Source: Ruegeria lacuscaerulensis ITI-1157 (lineage in GTDB: Bacteria; Pseudomonadota; Alphaproteobacteria; Rhodobacterales; Rhodobacteraceae). From it: DNA of 64,000 nucleotides. Position numbers and translations under genes: made by a program. The stretch covers positions 1,499,072-1,563,071 of the forward strand of contig GG704596.1 of NCBI GenBank assembly GCA_000161775.1, given 5' to 3'. Shown one piece after another: positions 57,006-64,000 of this stretch (its first letter is position 1; every line of letters starts with the position of its first letter). The notes under the pieces are model-generated. The model did not search any database. It was not told the origin of the DNA and saw nothing but the letters and a program-made list of their open reading frames with translations.

Positions 57006-58628
57006 CTAGCCGGACAGCCGTCCCAGCAGGGCGTCGGTGTCCAGCCCCGAGACCGATCCGGGTATGCGCCCGCTTTCGCCCAGAACCCGGGTGGCGATGT
57101 ATCCATCGGCCACCGCACCGGGCGCGTGGCGCAGCAGCAGTGCGGCGGTCAGCAGATGCGCGGTGGCCTCGGTGAACCAGCGCGCCTCGGCCTCGGGGGG
57201 CAGGGTGGGCCAACGGTCGCGATGCGCCTTCAGAGCGGCGTCATAGCGGCGGTCGGCTCCGGTTGCGGCGTCCAGTTCGGCCTGCACGGTCTGCGCGGCC
57301 AGCGGGTCGCGCGCAAGGCTGCGCAGGATGTCCAGGCAGATCACGTTGCCGGACCCCTCCCAGATGCCGTTCAGGGGGGCCTCGCGATAGAGCATCGGCA
57401 TCGGCGTGTCCTCGACATAGCCCATGCCGCCCAGCACCTCCATCGCCTCGACCGCAACGACCGGGCAGCGCTTGTTCGACAGGAACTTGGCCAGCGCCAC
57501 CCCGATCCGGGCGAAGGCGCGGTCTTCGGCAGTCTCCCCGTCGAAGGCGCGGGCCACGCGCAGGCCGAGGGTCAGCGCGCCCTCCCAGTCCAGCGCAAGG
57601 TCGGCCAGAACGGCGCGCATCAGAGGCTGGTCGATCAGGCGGCGCTGAAAGGCGCTGCGGTGGCTAACCCAGTGATGCGCTTCGGACAGGGCCGCGCGCA
57701 TCAGGCCGGCGGGTGCCATCGCGGTGTCGAGCCGGGTGTGATGCACCATCTCGATGATCGTGCGCACGCCGGCCCCCTCGTCCCCCAGCTGAAAGGCCAA
57801 AGCGTCGTGAAACTCGACCTCAGACGAGGCATTGGCGCGATTGCCCAGCTTGTCCTTGAGGCGCATCAGGTGGATGGCGTTGCGCTCGCTCTCCAACCAG
57901 CGGGGCAGCAGAAAGCAGGTCAGCCCGCCCGGCGCCTGCGCCAGCGTGAGGAACCCGTCGGACATCGGGGCCGAGCAGAACCATTTGTGGCCGCGCAGCC
58001 GCCAGGCATCGCCGTCGCGGGTGGCGGTGGTGGTATTGGCGCGCACGTCCGAGCCGCCCTGTTTCTCGGTCATCGCCATGCCCAAGGTCGCCGAGCGTTT
58101 TTCTCCGATCGGGCGGGGGGCTGGGTCATAAGTGGCGGCGGTCAGTTTCGGGCGCCAGATTTCGGCCAGTTCGGGGTTGGCGGCCAGCGCCGGCACGGCG
58201 GCATAGGTCATGGTCAGCGGGCAGCAATGGCCCGGCTCGACCTGGCTGGCCAGATAGACCATCGCGGCATGGGTGGCGTGACCGCCCGGCGCTCCGTCCC
58301 AGGCGAGCGCGGCATAGCCTGCCGATTGGCTCAGATCCATCATGTGATGATAGGCCGGGTGGAACCGCACCTCGTCCAGGCGGCGGCCGCCCCGGTCGAA
58401 GAGGCAGAGTTCGGGCGGGTGCAGGTTGGCGTCGCGCCCGGCCTCGCGCGTTTCGGCCCGGCCCAAAGCGGCCCCGTAGGCGGCCAATGGGGCCGCCCGT
58501 GCCCCGGCGCGCGTGGCGCAATCGCGCAGAACCAGATCAGAGGCCCATAGGTCAACGTCCCCTCGGTCGGGCGGTTGGTTCGTCACCTCATGCGTGGGCA
58601 GGGTCTTGCGGGCGTGGGATTTGGACAT
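57006..58628 (-). CDS. AidB-like acyl-CoA dehydrogenase
   Basis: The 540-residue flavoprotein resembles AidB: an N-terminal extension, AMTEKQGGSDVRANTTTA (FAD loop), LRGHKWFCSAP, and C-terminal VLGGMGYVEDTPMPMLYREAPLNGIWEGSGNVICLD, with REAPLN-IWEGSGNV marking the AidB subfamily. AidB protects DNA against alkylation in E. coli; a genuine acyl-CoA substrate is not known. The ATG at 58628 is preferred. It is inserted between yidD and ttcA. Confidence 0.88.
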   Translation of the reverse strand: MSKSHARKTLPTHEVTNQPPDRGDVDLWASDLVLRDCATRAGARAAPLAAYGAALGRAETREAGRDANLHPPELCLFDRGGRRLDEVRFHPAYHHMMDLSQSAGYAALAWDGAPGGHATHAAMVYLASQVEPGHCCPLTMTYAAVPALAANPELAEIWRPKLTAATYDPAPRPIGEKRSATLGMAMTEKQGGSDVRANTTTATRDGDAWRLRGHKWFCSAPMSDGFLTLAQAPGGLTCFLLPRWLESERNAIHLMRLKDKLGNRANASSEVEFHDALAFQLGDEGAGVRTIIEMVHHTRLDTAMAPAGLMRAALSEAHHWVSHRSAFQRRLIDQPLMRAVLADLALDWEGALTLGLRVARAFDGETAEDRAFARIGVALAKFLSNKRCPVVAVEAMEVLGGMGYVEDTPMPMLYREAPLNGIWEGSGNVICLDILRSLARDPLAAQTVQAELDAATGADRRYDAALKAHRDRWPTLPPEAEARWFTEATAHLLTAALLLRHAPGAVADGYIATRVLGESGRIPGSVSGLDTDALLGRLSG

Positions 58629-58706
58629 GGGCGCCTCGGGCGGTTGTTGCTGAAACCGATGTTCAGCGGCGCAGCCCCCTTGGGTCAAGCGTGACGGGGT
58701 GTCAGA

Positions 58707-58946
58707 TCAGGGCGCATCGGGCGTGTCGTCGGGCACCGGGTCATAGCCGTCGCCGCCCCAGGGGTGGCAGCGCCCGATACGGCGCGCGGCCAGCCATGCG
58801 CCCTTGATCGGGCCGTGCTTTTCCAGCGCTTCCAGCGCATAGGCCGAGCAGGTCGGCTGATAGCGGCAGTTGAACCCCACCCAGGGGCTGAAGATCAGCC
58901 GGTAGGCCCGAATGGGCAGCGCGAGGATATGGGCAAGAGGGGTCAT
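58707..58946 (-). CDS. yidD: Membrane protein insertion efficiency factor YidD
   Basis: The 79-residue protein has [26 protein letters not shown] and [13 protein letters not shown], with the conserved cysteines of the family. It aids YidC-dependent insertion. It overlaps rnpA by four bases, the usual rpmH-rnpA-yidD order; yidC itself is displaced by 4.4 kb. Confidence 0.96.
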   Translation of the reverse strand: MTPLAHILALPIRAYRLIFSPWVGFNCRYQPTCSAYALEALEKHGPIKGAWLAARRIGRCHPWGGDGYDPVPDDTPDAP

Positions 58947-59365
58947 TTGCGCGGGCTGTGGATCTTGCGCAGGGCCTGGCGCAGATCGTCCAGCAAGGCG
59001 TCAAAGGGGCGGGCGGCGGTCACCTCGGCGCGTCCGATCAGGACGTAATCCCACCCGTCCTGGCCATGGTCTGGAAGAACGGCGCGGGCCGCCTCGCGCA
59101 GGCGGCGCTTGGCCCGGTTGCGGGCTACGGCATTGCCGACCTTTTTCGAGCAGGTGAACCCGACACGAATGCCCTCGGCCTCATCCGGTGCGCGCTTGCG
59201 GGCCTGCACCATCATGGAAGGCGTGCCCTGTCGTCGTGCCCGTGCGGCCCTGAGGAAATCGCTGCGCTTGCGCAGTACCGACAGGGCGGGCGCGCAAACG
59301 GACGCCGCCGGGGGCATAGCCCCGGGCTGGTCAGTGCCATCCACAGGGGCCTCCGGCGGCGTCAT
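58943..59365 (-). CDS. rnpA: Ribonuclease P protein component
   Basis: About 140 residues. The core runs from [19 protein letters not shown] through [24 protein letters not shown], the RNR motif that binds P RNA. About 28 residues before the core are variable, so the exact start (ATG 59365, a later ATG, or a TTG upstream) is unsure. It works with the RNA subunit to mature tRNA 5' ends. It lies 26 bases after rpmH. Confidence 0.95.
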   Translation of the reverse strand: MTPPEAPVDGTDQPGAMPPAASVCAPALSVLRKRSDFLRAARARRQGTPSMMVQARKRAPDEAEGIRVGFTCSKKVGNAVARNRAKRRLREAARAVLPDHGQDGWDYVLIGRAEVTAARPFDALLDDLRQALRKIHSPRK

Positions 59366-59391
59366 GTTCAAAACCTGAAAGGTCGCGCGGT

Positions 59392-59526
59392 TTATGCGCT
59401 CAGCGACTTGCGGCCGCGGGCACGGCGTGCGTTCAGGATCTTGCGGCCGGCCTTGGTGGCCATGCGCGCGCGGAAACCGTGGCGGCGTTTGCGAACTAGG
59501 TTCGAAGGCTGATAGGTGCGTTTCAT
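59392..59526 (-). CDS. rpmH: 50S ribosomal protein L34
   Basis: The 44-residue protein reads [20 protein letters not shown]... and ends GRKSLSA, a perfect bacterial L34. It is too short for most gene finders' default cut-off but is unmistakable. It heads the rpmH-rnpA-yidD operon and has a promoter at 59596-59624. In many bacteria this operon lies near dnaA, but dnaA is not seen here. Confidence 0.98.
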
Positions 59527-59595
59527 CGCTCCGTCTCCAATCTTTGGCGGTCGGGTGCGGCGCGGATTCGCCTGCCCGTGGTGTTCGAAGCCCGT

Positions 59596-59624
59596 CCTCT
59601 ACTGGGAACCGGCGGGCAAGTCAA
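59596..59624 (-). promoter_or_regulatory. Promoter of rpmH
   Basis: On the minus strand TTGACT (59624-59619), 17-base spacer, TAGAGG (59601-59596), about 70 bases before rpmH. Confidence 0.55.
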
Positions 59625-59794
59625 ACCCCATCGCAACGGTTTTCGTGCCTTTTGCAACAATTCTGTCGGGCGACCGGGCAAAAGTTTCAGAATCAGCCCG
59701 AGGACGGCGGATTTCTCACATTGAACCGGTGCGTGTTCAACCCGGCGTGAAGACCCTGTTGCACAGGAGGCCAAGCGCGCATCTTGTGAGGCAG

Positions 59795-60553
59795 ATGAAG
59801 CATTCGAACCCGGACGACAAGATGACAGAAACCACCCAGGTGCCGCGCAGTGGGCTGGCGCGACATATTCCCTTGCTTGTGATCCTGATGGTTGCCGCTG
59901 TCGGATTCTTTGCGTTGGGCGACTACCTGACCTTTGAAACCCTGCGCGACAATCGCGAGGCGCTGTTGGCCTGGCGCGATGCCAACTACTGGTCGTTGGC
60001 AGGGGTTTTCATCCTGGTCTATGTCCTGATCGTCACCTTTTCTCTGCCCGGTGCGGCCGTGGCCTCGATGACGGGCGGGTTCCTGTTCGGACTGTTCGCG
60101 GGCACCGTGTTCAACGTATTTGCCGCAACCGTCGGGGCCTCGGCGATCTTTCTGGCGGCCCGCTGGGGGTTGGGCGAGGCGTTGACGGCGCGGCTGGAGG
60201 CTTCGGAAGGCACCGTCAAGCGAATCAAGGACGGGTTGCGCGAGAACGAGATCCCGGTGCTGTTCCTGATGCGGCTGGTGCCGGTGGTGCCGTTCTTCGT
60301 CGCCAATCTGGTGCCGGCGCTGGTGGGGGTGAAGTTCCGGAACTTTCTGCTGACCACGGCGCTGGGCATCATTCCGGGCGGCATCGTCTATACATGGATC
60401 GGCGTCGGTCTGGGCGGCGTGTTCGACCGGGGCGAGACGCCGGACCTGTCGCTGCTGACCGAGCCTTTCGTGATCGGCCCGATCCTGGGGCTGTGCGCGC
60501 TGGCGGCTCTGCCGATTCTCCTCAAACTCATGCGCGGCCGAAGGGGCCTTTGA
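59795..60553 (+). CDS. TVP38/TMEM64 family membrane protein
   Basis: The 252-residue integral membrane protein has five or six hydrophobic segments and the SNARE-associated (DedA-like) core: LIVTFSLPGAAVASMTGGFLFGLFAGT, LFLMRLVPVVPFFVANLVPALVGV and FLLTTALGIIPGGIVYTWIGVGLG. The family is thought to include lipid scramblases or transporters. The ATG at 59795 follows GTGAGGCAG; a second ATG is at 59822. The FAD oxidoreductase gene is three bases downstream; the two are fused in some other bacteria. Confidence 0.88.
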   Translation: MKHSNPDDKMTETTQVPRSGLARHIPLLVILMVAAVGFFALGDYLTFETLRDNREALLAWRDANYWSLAGVFILVYVLIVTFSLPGAAVASMTGGFLFGLFAGTVFNVFAATVGASAIFLAARWGLGEALTARLEASEGTVKRIKDGLRENEIPVLFLMRLVPVVPFFVANLVPALVGVKFRNFLLTTALGIIPGGIVYTWIGVGLGGVFDRGETPDLSLLTEPFVIGPILGLCALAALPILLKLMRGRRGL

Positions 60554-60556
60554 TCC

Positions 60557-61975
60557 ATGCAAGAACTCAAGACAGACATCCTGGTGATCGGGGCCGGGTC
60601 GGGTGGCCTGTCGGTGGCCGCCGGGGCCAGCCAGATGGGCGCCGACGTGATCCTGCTGGAAGGGCACAAGATGGGTGGAGATTGCCTGAACTACGGCTGC
60701 GTCCCATCCAAGGCGCTGCTGGCCAGTGCCAAGCTGGCCCATGCGCAGAGCCATGCCGCGCCGTTCGGCGTTGCCGACCACGCGCCACAGGTGGACTATG
60801 CCGCCGCCAAAGACCATGTGCGGGACGTGATCGCCCAGATCGAGCCCATGGACAGCCAGGAACGGTTCGAGGGGTTCGGCGTGCGCGTCATTCGCGACTG
60901 GGGGACCTTTCTGTCGCCCACACAGGTGCAGGCCGGAGATTTCGTCATCACCGCCCGCCGCGTGGTGATCGCCACGGGCTCTTCGCCGTTGGTGCCGCCG
61001 ATCCCGGGGCTGGACCAGGTGCCGTTTGAGACCAACGAGACCATCTTCGACCTGCGCGACAAACCCGACCACCTGCTGATCATCGGCGGGGGGCCGATCG
61101 GCATGGAAATGGCGCAGGCGCATGTGCGACTGGGCTGTAAGGTAACGGTGATCGAAGGCGCGCGGGCGCTGGGCAAGGATGACCCCCAGGCGGCCGCAGT
61201 GGTATTGGAGGCTCTGCGCGCCGAAGGGGTCGAGATTCTGGAACATGCTATGGTGGCCCGGGTACGCGGGAAGGCCGGAGCGGTCGAGGTCGTCACCGAG
61301 GACGGCGCGGTCCATGCGGGCTCGCACCTGCTGCTGGCGGCGGGGCGCAAGGCCAACACCGACCGCCTGAACCTGCAGGCTGCCGGGATCGAACAGACGC
61401 GCACGGGCATCAAGGTGGATGACAGCCTGCGCACCACTAACCGAAAGGTCTATGCGATCGGCGATGTCGCGGGCGGGCTGCAGTTCACCCATGTGGCGGG
61501 GTATCACGCCGGGGTCATCATCCGTTCGGCCCTGTTCGGGCTGCCGTCCAAGGCCAAGACGGCGCATATCCCCTGGGCGACCTATACCGACCCCGAACTG
61601 GCTCAGGTCGGCCTGACCGAGGCGCAGGCGCGCGACCGCCATGGCGACAAGGTCGAGATCGCCCGGTTCGACTATGTCCACGACGATCGCGCCGTGGCCG
61701 AACGCAAAACGACCGGGTTCATCAAGGTCATGGTCGTCAAGGGGCGCCCGGTGGGGGCCACAATCGTGGGGCATCAGGCGGGCGAACTGATCAACTTGTG
61801 GTCTCTGGCGCTGGCCAATAACCTGAAGATGAGCCAGATCGCGGCGATGGTGTCGCCCTATCCCACGATCGGAGAGCTTAACAAACGGGTGGCGGGCGCT
61901 TATTTCTCGCCAAGACTGTTTGAGAATCAGATGGTTGAGCGGGTGGTCAGGCTGGTCCAGCGCTGGCTACCCTGA
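60557..61975 (+). CDS. Class I pyridine nucleotide-disulfide oxidoreductase (MerA/Lpd-like)
   Basis: The 472-residue FAD enzyme has GAGSGGLSVAAGASQMG (FAD), the redox disulfide CLNYGCVPSK (about residues 43-52), GGGPIGMEMAQ (NAD) and YAIGDVAGG. The C-terminal motif that carries His-Glu in dihydrolipoamide dehydrogenase is YPTIGE here, so the catalytic histidine is a tyrosine, as in mercuric reductase-like members. It is probably not the E3 of a dehydrogenase complex. It is coupled to the TVP38 gene, so a membrane-linked thiol reaction is possible. Confidence 0.88.
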   Translation: MQELKTDILVIGAGSGGLSVAAGASQMGADVILLEGHKMGGDCLNYGCVPSKALLASAKLAHAQSHAAPFGVADHAPQVDYAAAKDHVRDVIAQIEPMDSQERFEGFGVRVIRDWGTFLSPTQVQAGDFVITARRVVIATGSSPLVPPIPGLDQVPFETNETIFDLRDKPDHLLIIGGGPIGMEMAQAHVRLGCKVTVIEGARALGKDDPQAAAVVLEALRAEGVEILEHAMVARVRGKAGAVEVVTEDGAVHAGSHLLLAAGRKANTDRLNLQAAGIEQTRTGIKVDDSLRTTNRKVYAIGDVAGGLQFTHVAGYHAGVIIRSALFGLPSKAKTAHIPWATYTDPELAQVGLTEAQARDRHGDKVEIARFDYVHDDRAVAERKTTGFIKVMVVKGRPVGATIVGHQAGELINLWSLALANNLKMSQIAAMVSPYPTIGELNKRVAGAYFSPRLFENQMVERVVRLVQRWLP

Positions 61976-61993
61976 TCGGGAAAGGAGCGCCAC

Positions 61994-63376
61994 TTGAACT
62001 CGCTGTCGGGTCGTTTCCTGATCTTGACGACGGTCTTCGTGATGTTGGCCGAGGTGCTGATCTTCGTGCCGTCGATCGCGCGCTTCCGCGAGGATTTCCT
62101 GCTGAACCGGCTGGAACGCGCCCAGATCGCCTCGCTGGCGCTGCTGGCCGACGACATGCTGGCCGACGAGCTGGAGGCCGAGCTTCTGGCCAATGCCGGG
62201 GTCTACAACGTAGTGCTGCGCCGGGACGAGGTGCGCCAGCTGATGCTGTCCTCGCCCATACCGGGGCAGGTCTCCAAAACCTTCGATCTGCGCGATGCAG
62301 GGCCGTGGGTGTTGATTCGCGATGCAATGATCCGGTTGTTCACCCCTGAAAACGAGATCATCCGCGTGATCGGCCAGCCGGTCCGCGACGCCGGCCTGTC
62401 GATCGAGGTCACCATGGATACGGCGCCGCTGCGGATGGCGATGATCGATTATGGCCTGCGCATCCTGGGCCTGTCCTTCGTCATCTCGATCATCACCGCG
62501 TTTTTCCTGTTTCTTGCGGTGCGGGTCGTCCTTGTCCGCCCGATCAAGAGCGTGGTGGGCTACATGCAGCGCTATGCCCGTGCGCCCGAAGATGCGCGCG
62601 GCATCATCTCTCCCCAGTCCAGGGTGACCGAACTGCGCGAGGCTGAAGAAGCCCTGCAGATGCTGCAGACCGACCTGACCCAGGCCCTGAAACAGCGCGA
62701 GAGGCTTGCGCAGTTGGGCGGCGCGGTGGCCAAGGTCAGCCATGATCTGCGCAACATCCTGACCTCGGCTCAGTTGTTTACCGACCGGCTTGAGGCCAGC
62801 GAAGACCCATTGGTGCGTCGCATGGCGCCCAAGCTGGTCAACTCGATCACGCGCGCCGTATCCCTGTGTGAAAGCACGCTGGCCTTCGGTCGCGCCGAGG
62901 AGCCGGCCCCGACGCTGAACATGGTGCGCCTGCGCGACGTGGCGGCGGACGTGGTCGGCAGCGAGGCGCTGGCGGTGGACGACGCGCGTATCGAGATTCG
63001 CAACGAAGTTCCCGAAGACATGGTCATTCGCGCCGACCCCGAACAGATGTTCCGGGTTCTGATGAACCTCGTGCGCAATGCCCGACAGGCGCTGGTGGCG
63101 TCGGGGCAGCCGGGCCAGATCACAGTATCCGCGCGCGAGGACGACGACGCCTGGCTCATCGATGTCGAAGACACCGGTCCGGGACTGCCGCCCCGCGCGC
63201 AGGAGAATCTGTTCACGCCGTTTCAGGGCGGCGTGCGCAAGGGCGGGTCGGGGCTGGGCCTGGCGATTTCGCAGGAATTGGTGCGCGGACATGGCGGCGA
63301 ATTGGTTCTGCGCCGTACCGGACCCGAGGGAACTGCCTTTGAAATAAGGCTTCCGCGCGGCGATGTGGGTTTTTAA
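61994..63376 (+). CDS. Sensor histidine kinase
   Basis: The 460-residue kinase starts with TTG at 61994, behind AAGGAG. TM1 lies near 8-28, a periplasmic domain at about 29-150, TM2 near 155-178, HAMP to about 230, then the H-box VSHDLRNIL with His250, N-box NLVRNARQAL, G1 DTGPGLP and G2 GGSGLGLAI. No response regulator is next to it, so it is an orphan in this window. The signal is unknown. It follows the oxidoreductase by 18 bases. Confidence 0.92.
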   Translation: MNSLSGRFLILTTVFVMLAEVLIFVPSIARFREDFLLNRLERAQIASLALLADDMLADELEAELLANAGVYNVVLRRDEVRQLMLSSPIPGQVSKTFDLRDAGPWVLIRDAMIRLFTPENEIIRVIGQPVRDAGLSIEVTMDTAPLRMAMIDYGLRILGLSFVISIITAFFLFLAVRVVLVRPIKSVVGYMQRYARAPEDARGIISPQSRVTELREAEEALQMLQTDLTQALKQRERLAQLGGAVAKVSHDLRNILTSAQLFTDRLEASEDPLVRRMAPKLVNSITRAVSLCESTLAFGRAEEPAPTLNMVRLRDVAADVVGSEALAVDDARIEIRNEVPEDMVIRADPEQMFRVLMNLVRNARQALVASGQPGQITVSAREDDDAWLIDVEDTGPGLPPRAQENLFTPFQGGVRKGGSGLGLAISQELVRGHGGELVLRRTGPEGTAFEIRLPRGDVGF

Positions 63377-63396
63377 AAAATTTTTGCAGAATCGGG

Positions 63397-63425
63397 TTGC
63401 ACGTCTCGGGCGGCGGGTCTAAATA
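63397..63425 (+). promoter_or_regulatory. Promoter of tRNA-Arg
   Basis: TTGCAC (63397-63402), 17-base spacer, TAAATA (63420-63425), ending 15 bases before the tRNA. Confidence 0.7.
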
Positions 63426-63440
63426 CCGCCTCACCAACGC

Positions 63441-63517
63441 GGACCGATAGCTCAGCTGGATAGAGTACTTGACTACGAATCAAGGGGTCGGGGGTTCGAA
63501 TCCTCCTCGGTCCGCCA
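63441..63517 (+). tRNA. tRNA-Arg (ACG)
   Basis: A 77-base cloverleaf with encoded CCA: acceptor GGACCGA/TCGGTCC, D arm TAGCTCAGCTGGATAGAGTA, anticodon arm CTTGA-CTACGAA-TCAAG with anticodon ACG (read as ICG after deamination), and T arm with GTTCGAATC. An integrase gene begins to appear just downstream, so its 3' part is a likely attachment site. Confidence 0.96.
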
Positions 63518-63565
63518 CTTGGTAAAAACTTCCCCTAAAAACAATACCTTACGGGTCAATTTTGT

Positions 63566-64000
63566 TCAGGTATTCTGAACCTGAACAATTTTCGTTCCCG
63601 AGTCGTCCACGGTCAGCATCCGCTTCTTGTCCGCGTCTTTGGTGTAGCGTTCGGCTTCCTCGAGCGATTCATGGCCGGACCAGGTCATCAGCTGGTGGGC
63701 CGTCGCACCACCCTCGGCCAGCCTGGCGCAGCAGGTATCCCGAAGCCCGTGGGCGGTTCTGCGCTGGTCTCCTTTCAGCCCTGCCTTTCGGGCTGCATCG
63801 CTGAACCAGTTGCTGGCCGCCTTCTCCGATCTGCTGGTGCCATGGATCGTGGCCAGGAACGTCATGTGCCGCTCGGTGCGCGCGTTCAGGCATTCGGACA
63901 GGTAGGCCCGTGCCTCCGCATCAGCAAATGGCGGGAGATCGCGATTGAAGGCGATCAGCGCGTCGCCGCCCGTTTTCTTCTGCTTGAACGTCATCCAGCC
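63566..64000 (-). CDS. Tyrosine recombinase (integrase), C-terminal part
   Basis: The frame runs in from the right window edge and covers at least 144 C-terminal residues. The catalytic positions are visible: HGLRDTCCARLAEGG (HxxR), the second histidine in WSGHESLEEAERY and the nucleophile tyrosine in RYTKDADKKR. The N-terminal DNA-binding part is outside. It faces the tRNA-Arg gene, 48 bases from its 3' end, the standard arrangement of an island or prophage integrated in a tRNA gene. Confidence 0.92.
   Translation of the reverse strand, partial: GWMTFKQKKTGGDALIAFNRDLPPFADAEARAYLSECLNARTERHMTFLATIHGTSRSEKAASNWFSDAARKAGLKGDQRRTAHGLRDTCCARLAEGGATAHQLMTWSGHESLEEAERYTKDADKKRMLTVDDSGTKIVQVQNT

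Noticed and set aside
56163..58550. Plus-strand open frame of about 800 codons opposite ttcA and the acyl-CoA dehydrogenase gene
   Set aside because: Shadow of two well-identified minus-strand genes.
60557..61975. Assignment of the oxidoreductase as dihydrolipoamide dehydrogenase (lpd)
   Set aside because: The C-terminal catalytic histidine is replaced by tyrosine and no dehydrogenase complex genes are near.

Overview
The window looks like a stretch of chromosome from a Rhodobacterales (roseobacter-type, Ruegeria-like) alphaproteobacterium. The DNA is GC-rich. Gene content and order are typical of that group: an alphaproteobacterial str-S10-spc-alpha ribosomal protein cluster, an aapJQMP amino-acid transporter, an ATP12 chaperone, and rpmH-rnpA-yidD near yidC. 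The species call is an inference from gene content, not from a database search.

Layout. 1-657: end of a rhamnosyltransferase-like gene, divergent from the ribosomal genes and frameshifted in a C homopolymer. 754-5348: str operon (rpsL, rpsG, fusA, tuf) with a consensus promoter and a terminator. 5437-6120: AT-rich secreted protein of unknown function. 6201-12139: first half of the S10 operon (rpsJ, rplC, rplD, rplW, terminator, an opposed AT-rich membrane protein gene, then rplB, rpsS, rplV, rpsC, rplP, terminator). 12140-23591: an 11 kb interruption with a REP-like repeat, a 2-oxoglutarate oxygenase, an IS3-type remnant beside tRNA-Val, a class V aminotransferase, modABC, a secreted hypothetical, hemF, an SDR, an RsmC-type methyltransferase, clpS, a HAD hydrolase and a penicillin-binding-type carboxypeptidase with SPOR domain. 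23957-35275: the cluster resumes (rpmC, rpsQ, rplN, rplX, rplE, rpsN, rpsH, rplF, rplR, rpsE, rpmD, then a DUF1127 gene and a glycosyltransferase-like gene, then rplO, secY, adk, rpsM, rpsK, rpoA, rplQ). 35383-41535: Do-type protease, rarA, enoyl-CoA hydratase, rluC-type pseudouridine synthase, HAD phosphatase, ATP12. 41746-46272: aapJQMP. 46272-48210: sixA-type phosphatase, ferredoxin-like protein, sterol desaturase family protein. 48268-54334: argB, a PepSY membrane protein, a DUF2946-like protein, engB, a MOSC protein and yidC, all on the minus strand. 54451-59526: EAL protein, ttcA, AidB-like acyl-CoA dehydrogenase, yidD, rnpA, rpmH. 59795-63376: TVP38 membrane protein, FAD disulfide oxidoreductase, sensor kinase. 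63441-64000: tRNA-Arg followed by the 3' part of a tyrosine integrase, probably the edge of an integrated island.

How it works together. Most of the window builds ribosomes and the secretion and insertion machinery (SecY, YidC, YidD). The ribosomal genes are not one continuous operon. They are cut into several transcription units, and five of these have a strong sigma-70-type promoter with a 17-base spacer upstream (rpsL, rpsJ, rpmC, rplO, rpsM). The same architecture precedes the two tRNA genes and rpmH. Several units are closed by textbook terminators.

Sequence quality. rplN carries a one-base loss and a one-base gain that cancel, and the first gene has one extra base in a homopolymer. Both look more like base-calling errors than biology, because L14 is essential and its length is exactly preserved. 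No clear new multi-gene system is visible. The best leads are the oxygenase placed just after the L16 gene, the structured leaders before several ribosomal units, the two AT-rich genes inserted into the ribosomal cluster, an SDR that lacks its catalytic lysine, and the tRNA-Arg island boundary.
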